Source of the DNA: Lachnospiraceae bacterium | Lineage (GTDB): Bacteria; Bacillota; Clostridia; Lachnospirales; Lachnospiraceae | Length of the DNA: 64,000 bases | Assembly (NCBI GenBank): GCA_017470935.1 | Contig: JAFUXG010000035.1 | Coordinates: 16,466-80,465, forward strand | Direction of reading: 5' to 3' | In this document: piece after piece, positions 52,440 to 61,432 of the stretch | Layout of the letters: each line of letters starts with the position of its first letter | Position numbering within the stretch: the first letter of the stretch is position 1 | Position numbers and translations under genes: made by a program | Notes under the pieces: generated by a model | The model's database searches: none | What the model was told of the DNA's origin: nothing | What the model saw: only the letters and a program-made list of their open reading frames with translations

Positions 52440-54518
52440 TTATCTGGCTTTTATTATAAGCCTTGTATATTTTGCCTTTTTTCCCTTGGGAACTGTAATA
52501 TCTACCCCCTTGGCGCCAAACCTTACGCCCTTGAACGCCTTTTTACCAATAGTCTTAAGCTTTGATGTTTTTATTGACATCTTCTTAAGCTTCTTACAGT
52601 TCATAAATGCCTTCGCACCAATTTTTTTCACATTCTTACCGATAGTAAGCTTTTTTAATTTTGTATACCCCTTCAATGCACCGCTTGATATTTCTGTAAC
52701 CTTATATGATGTACCTCCAAGCTTAACCGCTCCAGGAATTTTAACCGTAGTCAATTTCTTATTCCTTCCACCTGCATATGAAACAGTCGTAGATGTAATT
52801 ATCCTGTATTTATTGTCTCCTACCGTATATATTTCACCGACGATATATACTGCTTCATCCGTTCCGCTGCCTGCTGATACTGTATCCGTGTCGGTCGTTC
52901 CGGGATCTACTGGAATTATACCCTTATCCGTTTCGGTTGTTCCGTCTCCCGTTTCACCTCCTGTATTTCCCGATGTCGAAGCTTCTTTGCCGTCCCCTGT
53001 CTGTGGTGTCTTATCTTGTTCTGCCGGTTTATCAGTTAATGGATTATCTCCTTGAGTATCCTCTTCTGTTTTGGAATTTGTATATGTCACATAATTGTTG
53101 ACACTATTATCAATAAAATATTGAATAACTGACATATCCCCTTCATATACCTTGATCAACGCATCAGCATATACATTGATTCCAAGGGACTCAATACTGC
53201 TGATTCCTTCAGGCAGAACAATGGACAAAGCAACAGCAGCTTCAATACTTTCAATGCTTTTACCGGTATCCGCCCCCGAATTGCCAGTCCATATATAATT
53301 TGTCAATAAAGCCCTATCACCCAATGTTTTAATAGTTTTCGATAATTTAATCTCAGTTAGATTTCTACAAGCCATAAATGCTTCAACTCCTATAGAATCC
53401 ACTGATTCTGGCAATTCAACCTTACTGAGACTGGAGCAATTGTAAAATGCCACATCTCCTATACCGGTTAGCGTCGATGGAAATGCAATTGATACAATAG
53501 CACTGCAGTTTTTAAATGCCCCCTTGCCAATATCCGTTACCCCCTCTGGTATAACAACATTTTCAAGCTTTGTACATCCTAAGAACGCACCCTCTGTGAT
53601 CTCTTTAATCCCCTTACCGACTATAACACTTGTAACGGAAGTGCAATTGGCAAATGCACAATACCCCAGAGATGTTACCGTATCCGGTATAACAATGTTT
53701 TTCAATGCGGAACAATCAACAAATGCATACATTCCAATTTCAGTAAGACTGTCGCCAAAAACAACAGAAGAAAGACTGCTGCATGCTGCAAAAGCCTGTT
53801 CTCCTATGGATTCAACATTGTCAGGTATTATAACTGTTTTCAATGATGTGCATTCTTGAAATGCTTTCATTCCAATATTAATAACAGAATCGGGCAGTTC
53901 GATATTCTCAAGAGAGGAACACAGCAAAAAAGCACGGTCTCCTATATCCGTAATCCCATTTCCAAAACTCACCTTCGTAAGCTTTGTGCAGTTATTGAAG
54001 GCTCTTTCATGTATTGTGGTTACCGAGTTAGGAAGCCTTACCTCCGATATTGCAGCGTTAAAGAAACACATCGCCCCTATGGATGTTATACCCTCTGAAA
54101 CCACTACAATATTAACCCTGTCCACATCCTCGGTTTCATTTCCCTGCTCATCTGTTGCAATTCCCATCCCTTGAAATGCACCCTTTTTTTCCTTGTTATC
54201 CTCGGAAAACTCCACCTCATCCCTTCCAAGCTTTAGAATTCTGTAACCATCTACTATCGCCGGAATAGTTAAGGTTCTTTCATTGACACCTCCTGTCACA
54301 GGAATTTTCACTGTTCTGTTCATACTGACGATCATAGCTGTTTTTGCCGTCTCATCAAGCACCTGATAATACCAAAGCCCATCCTGACTGAGTGTACCAT
54401 CCGCAGACTCTTCTGCATATGAAACCACATGTCCATATAACAGCATTCCCATACATATCATCACCATAAAACTAATACACATCACTGTAGCCTTTTTAAC
54501 ACGCCTTATCCTGTTCAT
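52440..54518 (-). CDS. BspA-like leucine-rich repeat surface protein
   Basis: 692 residues from the ATG at 54518 (AGGTGGAG upstream; a GTG three codons earlier is possible). Signal peptide (TVMCISFMVMICMGMLLYG, cleavage near SYAEE). A short N-terminal domain, then about twelve LRR_5 repeats of the form AF..C..L..V.IPD.V..IG (~115-420), a Thr/Gly/Asp-rich linker (~490-570), and a C-terminal LRR ending IKTSKLKTIGKKAFKGV..GVDITVPKGKK. That C-terminal module recurs in the proteins at 37306 and 30082. It is located just upstream of the LytTR-FHA regulator operon. Confidence 0.87.
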   Translation of the reverse strand: MNRIRRVKKATVMCISFMVMICMGMLLYGHVVSYAEESADGTLSQDGLWYYQVLDETAKTAMIVSMNRTVKIPVTGGVNERTLTIPAIVDGYRILKLGRDEVEFSEDNKEKKGAFQGMGIATDEQGNETEDVDRVNIVVVSEGITSIGAMCFFNAAISEVRLPNSVTTIHERAFNNCTKLTKVSFGNGITDIGDRAFLLCSSLENIELPDSVINIGMKAFQECTSLKTVIIPDNVESIGEQAFAACSSLSSVVFGDSLTEIGMYAFVDCSALKNIVIPDTVTSLGYCAFANCTSVTSVIVGKGIKEITEGAFLGCTKLENVVIPEGVTDIGKGAFKNCSAIVSIAFPSTLTGIGDVAFYNCSSLSKVELPESVDSIGVEAFMACRNLTEIKLSKTIKTLGDRALLTNYIWTGNSGADTGKSIESIEAAVALSIVLPEGISSIESLGINVYADALIKVYEGDMSVIQYFIDNSVNNYVTYTNSKTEEDTQGDNPLTDKPAEQDKTPQTGDGKEASTSGNTGGETGDGTTETDKGIIPVDPGTTDTDTVSAGSGTDEAVYIVGEIYTVGDNKYRIITSTTVSYAGGRNKKLTTVKIPGAVKLGGTSYKVTEISSGALKGYTKLKKLTIGKNVKKIGAKAFMNCKKLKKMSIKTSKLKTIGKKAFKGVRFGAKGVDITVPKGKKAKYTRLIIKAR

Positions 54519-54705
54519 ATGCTCCACCTGTTCTCTTTCCCAAACGGTATTTTACTATAAAATAATTGTTATAGTCTTCCAATGCTTCATTCTACATTTC
54601 CAATATCCTAGCATGCGTCTGTCGTGCTATAATTACCTTAATTATACAAAAAGCAAAATATTTTCACAACAAATATTTTATTCACATTCACATTTCACAC
54701 ATTTA

Positions 54706-54780
54706 TTCTGGAATTTTCGTGATTATAATCACATGATTTCCAGAAAATATGTGTATTTTTATTTGTAGACGTGATATAAT
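54706..54780 (+). promoter_or_regulatory. 40-bp compound dyad and -10 before the DUF4143 ATPase
   Basis: TTCTGGAA, five bases, GTGATTATAATCAC (perfect 14-bp palindrome), five bases, TTCCAGAA: the whole 54706-54745 block is symmetric in arms and spacing. GTGATATAAT at 54771-54780 repeats a half of the central palindrome and contains the -10 TATAAT. Confidence 0.65.
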
Positions 54781-54818
54781 GAGTAAAGTAGTTATGTATT
54801 TTAAGGAGGATGCCTTCT

Positions 54819-56126
54819 ATGAAACGATATATATTAAATGATCTTGAAGCCTGGAAAACATCCAAAAGACGTAAGCCTCTCATCCTGCGCGGAGCCCGGC
54901 AGGTTGGGAAGACGTGGATTCTGAAGGAATTCGGAAAAACATATAAGAATGGTTATATTTACATCAATCTTGATCAGGAAGAAAACTACGTTCAATTATT
55001 TGAATCTACAAAGGATATTGACAGACTCGTTGACATGATATCCATGGCATCAGGCCATCAAATTACAACTGACACGTTATTGATAATCGATGAGATTCAG
55101 ACGTCTGGTGCAGCACTTAACTGTCTGAAATATTTCTGCGAGAACAGACCCGAATACCATGTGGCTGCCGCCGGTTCCTTACTTGGACTTCACCTTTCTG
55201 ATGGTTTTCCTGTAGGAAAGGTCAACTTTCTTGAAATGTATCCCATGACATTTTCAGAGTTTCTTATGGCATGTGGAGATGACAACCTGTTAGCATACAT
55301 GGACTCAATATCTGAGATTGCACCAATACCTGATGTATTTGGAAAACCCCTTATGGAAAAGCTTAAAATGTATTATGTTGTGGGCGGTATGCCTGAGGCT
55401 GTAAAGGAATGGAGCGAAGAAAAAAACTCCAACGAGGTAGATACCATATTAGATGAAATACTGCTCTCATATGAACACGACTTCGGAAAACATACTGACT
55501 CATTTGAAGCTCCTAAGCTCAAGCTTATCTGGGATTCCATACCCTCACAATTAGCAAGGGAAAATAAGAAATTCCTATATAGTGTCGTTAAAGAGGGCGC
55601 CCGGGCAAGAGAATACGAAAATGCACTTAACTGGATTGTAAATGCTGATATATTGAACAAGATATATGCCATCAGCAAACCGGGTCTACCCATAACTGCC
55701 TATGATGATCTGTCTGCATTCAAGATTTACATGAATGACGTGGGACTTTTGCGAAGAAAGTCAAGGCTCTCCACCTCTGCCGTTATAGAGGAAGACCGCC
55801 TATTTACAGAATTCAAGGGGGCTCTCACAGAAAATTATATTTTACAAAGCCTACTTACAAATCTAGATATGACTCCACGCTATTGGAAGGACACAAAAAA
55901 TGAAGTTGATTTCATTATCCAGATTGAAAATGATATCCTTCCAATAGAGGTCAAGGCAGGAAACAGTGTCAAGAAAAACAGCATCAAAAAGTATGAAGAA
56001 AAATATTCCGACAACACAAAGTACATGATAAGGTTCTCCCAAAAAAACCTGTCCTTTGACGGAAAGCTTCTTAATGTACCTTTGTTTTTGGCGGATCATT
56101 TGCTGCAGCTGGTAAAATGCTTATAA
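54819..56126 (+). CDS. AAA ATPase with DUF4143 C-terminal domain
   Basis: 435 residues from the ATG at 54819, nine bases after AAGGAGG. Walker A RGARQVGKTW near residue 25, Walker B TLLIIDEIQTSG, and the DUF4143 segment (KLIWDSIPSQLARENKKFLYS, FKIYMNDVGLLRR). The C-terminal ENYILQSLL..RYWKD..NEVDFII..ILPIEVKAG carries the (D)..(E)VK pattern of a PD-(D/E)XK nuclease fold. A widespread family of unclear function. It stands alone, convergent with rsmI, behind a large symmetric dyad. Confidence 0.87.
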   Translation: MKRYILNDLEAWKTSKRRKPLILRGARQVGKTWILKEFGKTYKNGYIYINLDQEENYVQLFESTKDIDRLVDMISMASGHQITTDTLLIIDEIQTSGAALNCLKYFCENRPEYHVAAAGSLLGLHLSDGFPVGKVNFLEMYPMTFSEFLMACGDDNLLAYMDSISEIAPIPDVFGKPLMEKLKMYYVVGGMPEAVKEWSEEKNSNEVDTILDEILLSYEHDFGKHTDSFEAPKLKLIWDSIPSQLARENKKFLYSVVKEGARAREYENALNWIVNADILNKIYAISKPGLPITAYDDLSAFKIYMNDVGLLRRKSRLSTSAVIEEDRLFTEFKGALTENYILQSLLTNLDMTPRYWKDTKNEVDFIIQIENDILPIEVKAGNSVKKNSIKKYEEKYSDNTKYMIRFSQKNLSFDGKLLNVPLFLADHLLQLVKCL

Positions 56127-56161
56127 GCTATGCACATACAAACCAAAGCTATTGAGACATG

Positions 56162-57016
56162 CTACTGCTCAAGCAACGCCTGGTATACCTCTCTCTTCCC
56201 TATGCCTCTATCCTTCGCGGCATGCTTCATGGCTTCCTTCTTATCAAGTCCCTGCTGCTCCATGTAATATGATACATGCTCCTTTATTGTCATGTCAAGA
56301 AGCTCCTTAAGCTCTTCCTCCTTAAGCTCCTCCCTGGACAATCCTTGTATCACCAGCACATATTCCCCTCTGGGTTCATTTTCCTTATAATATTCAAGAG
56401 CCTCTTCAATAGTTGTCCTGAAATTCTCCTCATGCTTTTTCGTAAGCTCCCGGCAAAGCGAAATCCTTCTGTTCCCCAGCACCTCGCTAAGCTCCTCCAG
56501 GGTTTTTATTAATCTGTGGGGTGCCTCATATAGTATTATTGTCCGCGTCTCCTTAGACAGCTCTTCAAGAATCGCCCGCCTTTCCTTCTTATCACTTTTC
56601 TCATTTGGCAGAAATGCTTCAAAACAGAACCGCCTTGTCTCCCTTCCTGATATGGTAAGTGCCGTTACAAATGCAGATGGCCCCGGAAGGGATGTAACCT
56701 GAATCCCTGCCTCATGGCACTGCTTCACCAGCTCCTCTCCAGGGTCGGAGATGGCAGGAGTACCTGCATCCGTGATCACAGCTACATTCTGCCCTGCCAG
56801 CATTTTCTCCACCAGAACCTTCGCCTTATCGTACTTATTGTACTCGTGATAGCTGGTCATAGGTGTCTTTATGTCAAAATGATTCAGAAGCTTTATGCTA
56901 TTCCTTGTATCCTCCGCCGCAATCAGATCTGCCTCCTTGAGGACACGGAGCGTACGCAGCGTAATATCCTCCAGATTCCCTATGGGCGTGGCACATATAT
57001 ATAACATTCCGGGCAT
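56162..57016 (-). CDS. rsmI: 16S rRNA (cytidine1402-2'-O)-methyltransferase
   Basis: 284 residues; SAM-dependent tetrapyrrole-methylase fold. Motifs LYICATPIGNLEDITLR, IAAEDTRNSIKLLNHF, VAVITDAGTPAISDPGEELV and LPGPSAFVTAL are diagnostic of RsmI (YraL/YabC), which modifies C1402 of 16S rRNA. GGGAGGG precedes the ATG. Last gene of the yaaO-to-rsmI block. Expected length for the family. Confidence 0.95.
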   Translation of the reverse strand: MPGMLYICATPIGNLEDITLRTLRVLKEADLIAAEDTRNSIKLLNHFDIKTPMTSYHEYNKYDKAKVLVEKMLAGQNVAVITDAGTPAISDPGEELVKQCHEAGIQVTSLPGPSAFVTALTISGRETRRFCFEAFLPNEKSDKKERRAILEELSKETRTIILYEAPHRLIKTLEELSEVLGNRRISLCRELTKKHEENFRTTIEEALEYYKENEPRGEYVLVIQGLSREELKEEELKELLDMTIKEHVSYYMEQQGLDKKEAMKHAAKDRGIGKREVYQALLEQ

Positions 57017-57044
57017 ATTCTTCCCTCCCTATTTTGCAATTTCC

Positions 57045-57785
57045 TTACTTTCCGTAGATCTCGTGGATCTCATCCGAATACACATTAGGCTCACTGTAAA
57101 TGACAAGAGGCGGCTCTATGGTAATCCTCTGACGGCCACCCTTAGTTCCCTGTATCATCACCATGGTGGGCTCCTTGTTGATATAAGGATGGATGAGCCG
57201 CATCCGCTTGGGCTCAATGTGGTACCTCTTCATTACATCAAATATCTCTGCAAGGCGAAAGGGCTTGTGTATCATAAAAAAGCTGCCGCTTTCCGGAAGC
57301 ACATAGCTGGCTAAGGCTATTACGTCCTCTAAGCAGAGCGCCACCTCATGCCTTGCTATGGTCTTCGGCTCATATATGTTCTTCAGTCCATGGTTATCTG
57401 TCATGTAGGGCGGATTAACTGTAACAACAGAAAAAGAAGCCGGTTCAAACAGCTCCTTTCCATCCTTTACGTCACCACAGACAATATCTATTCTATTCTC
57501 CAATTGGTTAAGAGCCACACTTCTGCCTGCCATATCGGCATACTCCTGCTGCAGCTCCAGACCCGTAAAATGTTCACCCTCTGTTTTTGCGGCAAGAAGA
57601 ATGGGAATAACGCCGCTGCCAGTACAAAGATCAAGCACCCTCTGTCCCGGCTTAACCCTTACAAAATCAGAGAGTAATACTGCGTCCACACCAAAACAGA
57701 AGCCCTGAGGCTTCTGTATCAGTTGATATCCTTTACATTGCAGATCGTCTATTCTCTCATCCTCATGTATATGATAATTACCCAT
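57045..57785 (-). CDS. TrmN6/YabB-like SAM-dependent methyltransferase
   Basis: 246 residues from the ATG at 57785; the frame is open further upstream, but residues before it do not resemble the family. Motif I VLDLCTGSGVIPILLAAK and the catalytic NPPY (VTVNPPYMTDNHG) mark an N6-adenine methyltransferase of the tRNA1(Val) A37 type (E. coli YfiC, B. subtilis YabB). It lies between ricT and rsmI, as yabB does in B. subtilis. Target tRNA inferred from homology. Confidence 0.88.
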   Translation of the reverse strand: MGNYHIHEDERIDDLQCKGYQLIQKPQGFCFGVDAVLLSDFVRVKPGQRVLDLCTGSGVIPILLAAKTEGEHFTGLELQQEYADMAGRSVALNQLENRIDIVCGDVKDGKELFEPASFSVVTVNPPYMTDNHGLKNIYEPKTIARHEVALCLEDVIALASYVLPESGSFFMIHKPFRLAEIFDVMKRYHIEPKRMRLIHPYINKEPTMVMIQGTKGGRQRITIEPPLVIYSEPNVYSDEIHEIYGK

Positions 57786-57907
57786 TATTATATCCTGCTT
57801 CTTATTATTTATTAAATGCACGATCGATAATACTTTCCTTGTCAAAAACAATTTATATTTACTTATGTTCAAAGGCTCTGTCACAATTCACGGATATCCA
57901 AATGAAT

Positions 57908-58810
57908 CTAATCTATCCTTGAGCCGCTTTCCTTCTTCTCCAATGCCTCTAACGCCTTAAGCTCAGCATCCACCTTCTCATTGTTGCGCTTCTTCTTAGG
58001 CTTGAACTTAAGCTCCTCCGCGTGATACTCCCGGATCTCCTTCTCATCATCAGGCAGATCAACAATAACCTTTACCTTCTGACGGATGACGCTGACGCTG
58101 CTAACCTCACCACGAAGTCCGTCTATTGTCTTAACGCGATCTCCTACACTCGGAAGTCTGTCATTAAGGTACTCATAGGTCTCCTGTTCATTCTTGAGGC
58201 AGCACATAAGCCTTCCACATACTCCTGAAATCTTTGTTGGATTAAGGGAAAGATTCTGCTCCTTTGCCATCTTGATAGACACAGGTACAAAGTCCGATAA
58301 ATGCTTATTGCAGCAGAGCTCTCTGCCACATATACCGATTCCGCCAAGAATCTTAGTCTCATCCCTGACACCGATCTGGCGAAGCTCAATCCTTGTACGG
58401 AACACTGCCGCAAGGTCCTTAACAAGCTCTCTGAAATCCACTCTTCCATCTGCAGTAAAATAGAATAACACCTTATTGTTATCAAATGTATATTCCACAT
58501 CTATGAGCTTCATTTCCAGGCCTCTGGCTGCAATCTTTTCCTTGCAGATGTCAAATGCCTTCTTGCATTTCTCCTTATTATTCTCATACTGCTTATCATC
58601 CTCCGGCGTAGCCTTACGTATCACCGGCTTTAGCTCACTGGTCATGCTGCTCTCGTCAATCTCCCGCCTTCCGAGAACCACCTTGCCATACTCCACACCG
58701 CGGATGGTCTCCACGATGGCAGCATCTCCTACCTCTATCTCAATATCCTTAGGCGCAAAGAAATATATCCTTCCGTTCTGCCTAAATCTTATTCCTATAA
58801 CCTCTGTCAT
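57908..58810 (-). CDS. ricT: PSP1-domain protein, RicT/YaaT
   Basis: 300 residues. PSP1 C-terminal domain with the cysteine-rich stretch CGRELCCNKHL and SGVCGRLMCCLKNE, conserved in RicT. In B. subtilis RicT (YaaT) works with RicA and RicF as an FeS-bearing complex that directs RNase Y processing and affects sporulation and competence. Length and position downstream of holB match. A Lys/Glu-rich C-terminal tail follows the domain. RBS GGAG. Confidence 0.93.
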   Translation of the reverse strand: MTEVIGIRFRQNGRIYFFAPKDIEIEVGDAAIVETIRGVEYGKVVLGRREIDESSMTSELKPVIRKATPEDDKQYENNKEKCKKAFDICKEKIAARGLEMKLIDVEYTFDNNKVLFYFTADGRVDFRELVKDLAAVFRTRIELRQIGVRDETKILGGIGICGRELCCNKHLSDFVPVSIKMAKEQNLSLNPTKISGVCGRLMCCLKNEQETYEYLNDRLPSVGDRVKTIDGLRGEVSSVSVIRQKVKVIVDLPDDEKEIREYHAEELKFKPKKKRNNEKVDAELKALEALEKKESGSRID

Positions 58811-58815
58811 TATGC

Positions 58816-58990
58816 TGTCTCCTCGTATTTGTATGATTGTCAGATATTATTATCTGTCGGATGACTGAATATGTAACACTCCTGCATGCAGTCGTTAACA
58901 TATTCATGTCTCCTCGTATCATACGATTATTATATATCGTCTATTGACTTAGTATGTAACATGCCTGCAAACAGCTGTTAACATATCCTC
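58816..58990. repeat. Duplicated ~85-90-bp intergenic element
   Basis: Two imperfect copies (58816-58906, 58907-58990) beginning TGTCTCCTCGTAT and ending GTTAACATAT. Each holds an inverted repeat around a CCTGCA-centred loop (ATATGTAAC ... GTTAACATAT; TATGTAAC ... GTTAACATA). It fills the holB-ricT gap and includes the ricT leader. Confidence 0.8.
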
Positions 58991-59109
58991 ATCATATTAT
59001 TGAACACCATGCTTATAAATTATAAGTAATGAGCCTGTAATTTGCAAGTGCCAAATTAATGAAGCTTACTGTAATAATCCTCCTATAGCAGCTGTCAGAT
59101 CATTAGTCT

Positions 59110-60105
59110 CTATCTCATATTATCCTTAATGGTCAGCATCAAAAGCTCCATTGCTATATCAAAATTAACATTAGCCTCTAATCTCACCTTAACCTTATTG
59201 AGCGCCCTGATAACCTCCTCAACACCCTCATAGGACATCATGCTGGCCTGCTTCTTTAACACAGAATACTCGTCCTTGAAAAGCAGCTTGTTAGGGGAGT
59301 TGGATATCTTCACCATCAATATATCCCTAAACCACATGGTCATAATATCCATGTAGTCCGTCACATCAAGCTTGTACTTTCCGAGATTCTTGACAGCGGC
59401 TATAACATCCTCCATCTCCATATCCTGAATTCTTCGAAGAATCCGCACACTGTCCTCAAGAAGCTCGTTGTATTCCGGTGATATGGCAAGTCTTATTGCC
59501 TTTCCCAGATTACCCTGGGCAAAATCGGTGCAGAATCTTGCCTTCCTCTGGTCAACATTTAACTGGTTAGTTAGATATTCAACCACGTGAAGTGGCTCCA
59601 CAGGCTTGAAATTAAGTATTATACATCGGCTTAACACTGTAGGAAGGAACTTACCGATACCATTGGCAAGCAGCAAAATGATAGCATACTCCGGCGGCTC
59701 CTCCAATGTCTTAAGAAGAGCATTCTGAGCCTGAGGATTCATAAGCTGTGAATCCGGTATGACATAGATCTTATACCTGCTGCTGTATGGCTTGAGATCC
59801 ACATCATTTACTACCTGCTCCCTGATCTCATCCACCGTAATAAGGTTAGGCTTCTCGTGCTTCACCCATATAATATCAGGCTGGTTATTAGACTCTGCCT
59901 GAAGACAGGAGCGGCACTTTCCACACGGATCGGGACCGCCCTCCTCACACTGCAGCGACTTGGCAACCACTGCTGCCATCGTTCTCTTACCTGAACCCTT
60001 TTCCCCATTTAATATATAAGCATGTGATACCTTGCCAAGCTCTATGCTGTTCTTAAAATGCCTGACTATATCCTCATGTCCTATAATATCACTATAATTC
60101 GCCAT
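59110..60105 (-). CDS. holB: DNA polymerase III delta-prime subunit
   Basis: 331 residues from the ATG at 60105 (GAGGATGAGG upstream). Clamp-loader AAA+ features: NGEKGSGKRTMAA (P-loop), zinc module CGKCRSC, DSQLMNPQAQNALLKTLEEPP and a sensor 1 region LSRC. The P-loop and SRC motif are kept as in Gram-positive HolB. Located between yaaR and ricT as in B. subtilis. Confidence 0.93.
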   Translation of the reverse strand: MANYSDIIGHEDIVRHFKNSIELGKVSHAYILNGEKGSGKRTMAAVVAKSLQCEEGGPDPCGKCRSCLQAESNNQPDIIWVKHEKPNLITVDEIREQVVNDVDLKPYSSRYKIYVIPDSQLMNPQAQNALLKTLEEPPEYAIILLLANGIGKFLPTVLSRCIILNFKPVEPLHVVEYLTNQLNVDQRKARFCTDFAQGNLGKAIRLAISPEYNELLEDSVRILRRIQDMEMEDVIAAVKNLGKYKLDVTDYMDIMTMWFRDILMVKISNSPNKLLFKDEYSVLKKQASMMSYEGVEEVIRALNKVKVRLEANVNFDIAMELLMLTIKDNMR

Positions 60106-60149
60106 ACACCTCATCCTCTCTGTATCTTTCCTTCTCTAAGCTTTCCTTA

Positions 60150-60590
60150 TCAGGTGGATATATCCATGAGCATTCCCCTGATGTCATCAATCTTTCCAAG
60201 AATTGCAAGATTATCCTTCTCATCCTTAAGAAGCTCCTGTGCCAGGTCATCCAGAGACTTGTCAACCTCCTTCACGATGCCGTACACACGGTGCCTGCCC
60301 CGCCTGTCCAAGAAGTTCTCCCTTGAAAACTCATGGGAGTTGGCAGTAACCTCATTCATGAACTCCTTAACAAGAGTGCGGTATCTCTTCATGTCCTTAA
60401 TGTCCATGTGCTTTGCGATCTTACTTCCCTGCTCCTCAATATCCTTCATAAGGTTGGAGAGCTTTTCTTTAAGTTCGCTATTTTCAATATGACTTACCAG
60501 GGTAAATCTAAAGCTGTCATCACCCTTTGGTGCCTGTGTCTGTGTCTCCACAGGAGCCTGGGGTGTCAGCTGGTTGATTCTCATATCCAT
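60150..60590 (-). CDS. YaaR family protein (DUF327)
   Basis: 146 residues from the ATG at 60590 (AAGGAGAG upstream; another ATG two codons earlier is too near). Matches DUF327/YaaR with [29 protein letters not shown] and [12 protein letters not shown], all helical. Conserved in Firmicutes between tmk and holB; function unknown. Confidence 0.85.
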   Translation of the reverse strand: MDMRINQLTPQAPVETQTQAPKGDDSFRFTLVSHIENSELKEKLSNLMKDIEEQGSKIAKHMDIKDMKRYRTLVKEFMNEVTANSHEFSRENFLDRRGRHRVYGIVKEVDKSLDDLAQELLKDEKDNLAILGKIDDIRGMLMDIST

Positions 60591-60624
60591 AATCATCTCT
60601 CCTTCTTTTCTCTCATTTTCTTTT

Positions 60625-60753
60625 CTGTTCTATCTGAAGCTATCCTCTAATTCTTCTCCCTGTTCTATCTGAAGCTATCCTCTAATTCTTCTCCCTGCTC
60701 TATCCGTAACTATCCTGTCATTTTCTCTCTGTTCCATCTGTAACTAATCTCCC
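60625..60753. repeat. 35-bp intergenic tandem repeat
   Basis: Units at 60625, 60660, 60695 and 60730 (the last partial); the first two are identical, the later two diverge. Pyrimidine-rich on the plus strand with CTGTTCTATCTG and TATCCT blocks. It occupies the tmk-yaaR gap, where yaaQ lies in B. subtilis. Confidence 0.85.
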
Positions 60754-60808
60754 GACGACCTATAATAAGTAAAAGGTCATCAAGCAGCCGTTACATATTA
60801 ATGTCTTC

Positions 60809-61429
60809 TCAGAAGAATCTCTTCTCAACCTCATCAATAATCTTACTATGTATCTCCTCCACTGCAAGGGTGGCATCAATTGGAACTATCCTCTCGGGAT
60901 AAAGCTCCGCCAGCTTCCTGTACCCTTCTACGACTCTCCTATGAAACTCAATATCCTCCTGCTCCATACGGTCAAGGGTGGCCTGCTGCTTCTTTCTCTT
61001 AAGGCCGTCCTCAGCGTCAAGGTCCATGAAGATGGTGAGCTTTGGCTTGACCTCTCCTAACGCATAGTTGTTCACCTCATACACGGTGGCAACACCAAGG
61101 CCTCTGCCGATCCCCTGATACACTGCTGATGACTCCACAAATCTATCGCATATAACAGCCTTGCCCTCCTCCAGTGCAGGTCTTATTATCTGATTCACAA
61201 GCTGTGCTCTGGCCGCCGCATAGAGAAGCAGCTCCGTCATATAACTCATTTCCATATACTCCGGATTAAGTATAATCTCCCGAATTGCCTCGCTGATCTT
61301 AGTACCACCGGGCTCCCTTGTAACAACGCTGTCGTAGCCCTTCTTCTCAAGGTACTCCTTAAGGAGCTCAATCTGTGTCGACTTCCCAGCCCCATCCGGA
61401 CCCTCTATAGTAATGAAAATTCCTTCCAT
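60809..61429 (-). CDS. tmk: Thymidylate kinase
   Basis: 206 residues. P-loop EGPDGAGKSTQ, DR(Y/F) motif CDRFVESSAVYQG, and a LID region (GLKRKKQQATLDRMEQE). Phosphorylates dTMP to dTDP. The start at 61429 lies three bases after the yaaO stop, with the ribosome site inside that gene, so the two are coupled. Confidence 0.95.
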   Translation of the reverse strand: MEGIFITIEGPDGAGKSTQIELLKEYLEKKGYDSVVTREPGGTKISEAIREIILNPEYMEMSYMTELLLYAAARAQLVNQIIRPALEEGKAVICDRFVESSAVYQGIGRGLGVATVYEVNNYALGEVKPKLTIFMDLDAEDGLKRKKQQATLDRMEQEDIEFHRRVVEGYRKLAELYPERIVPIDATLAVEEIHSKIIDEVEKRFF

Positions 61430-61432
61430 ATC

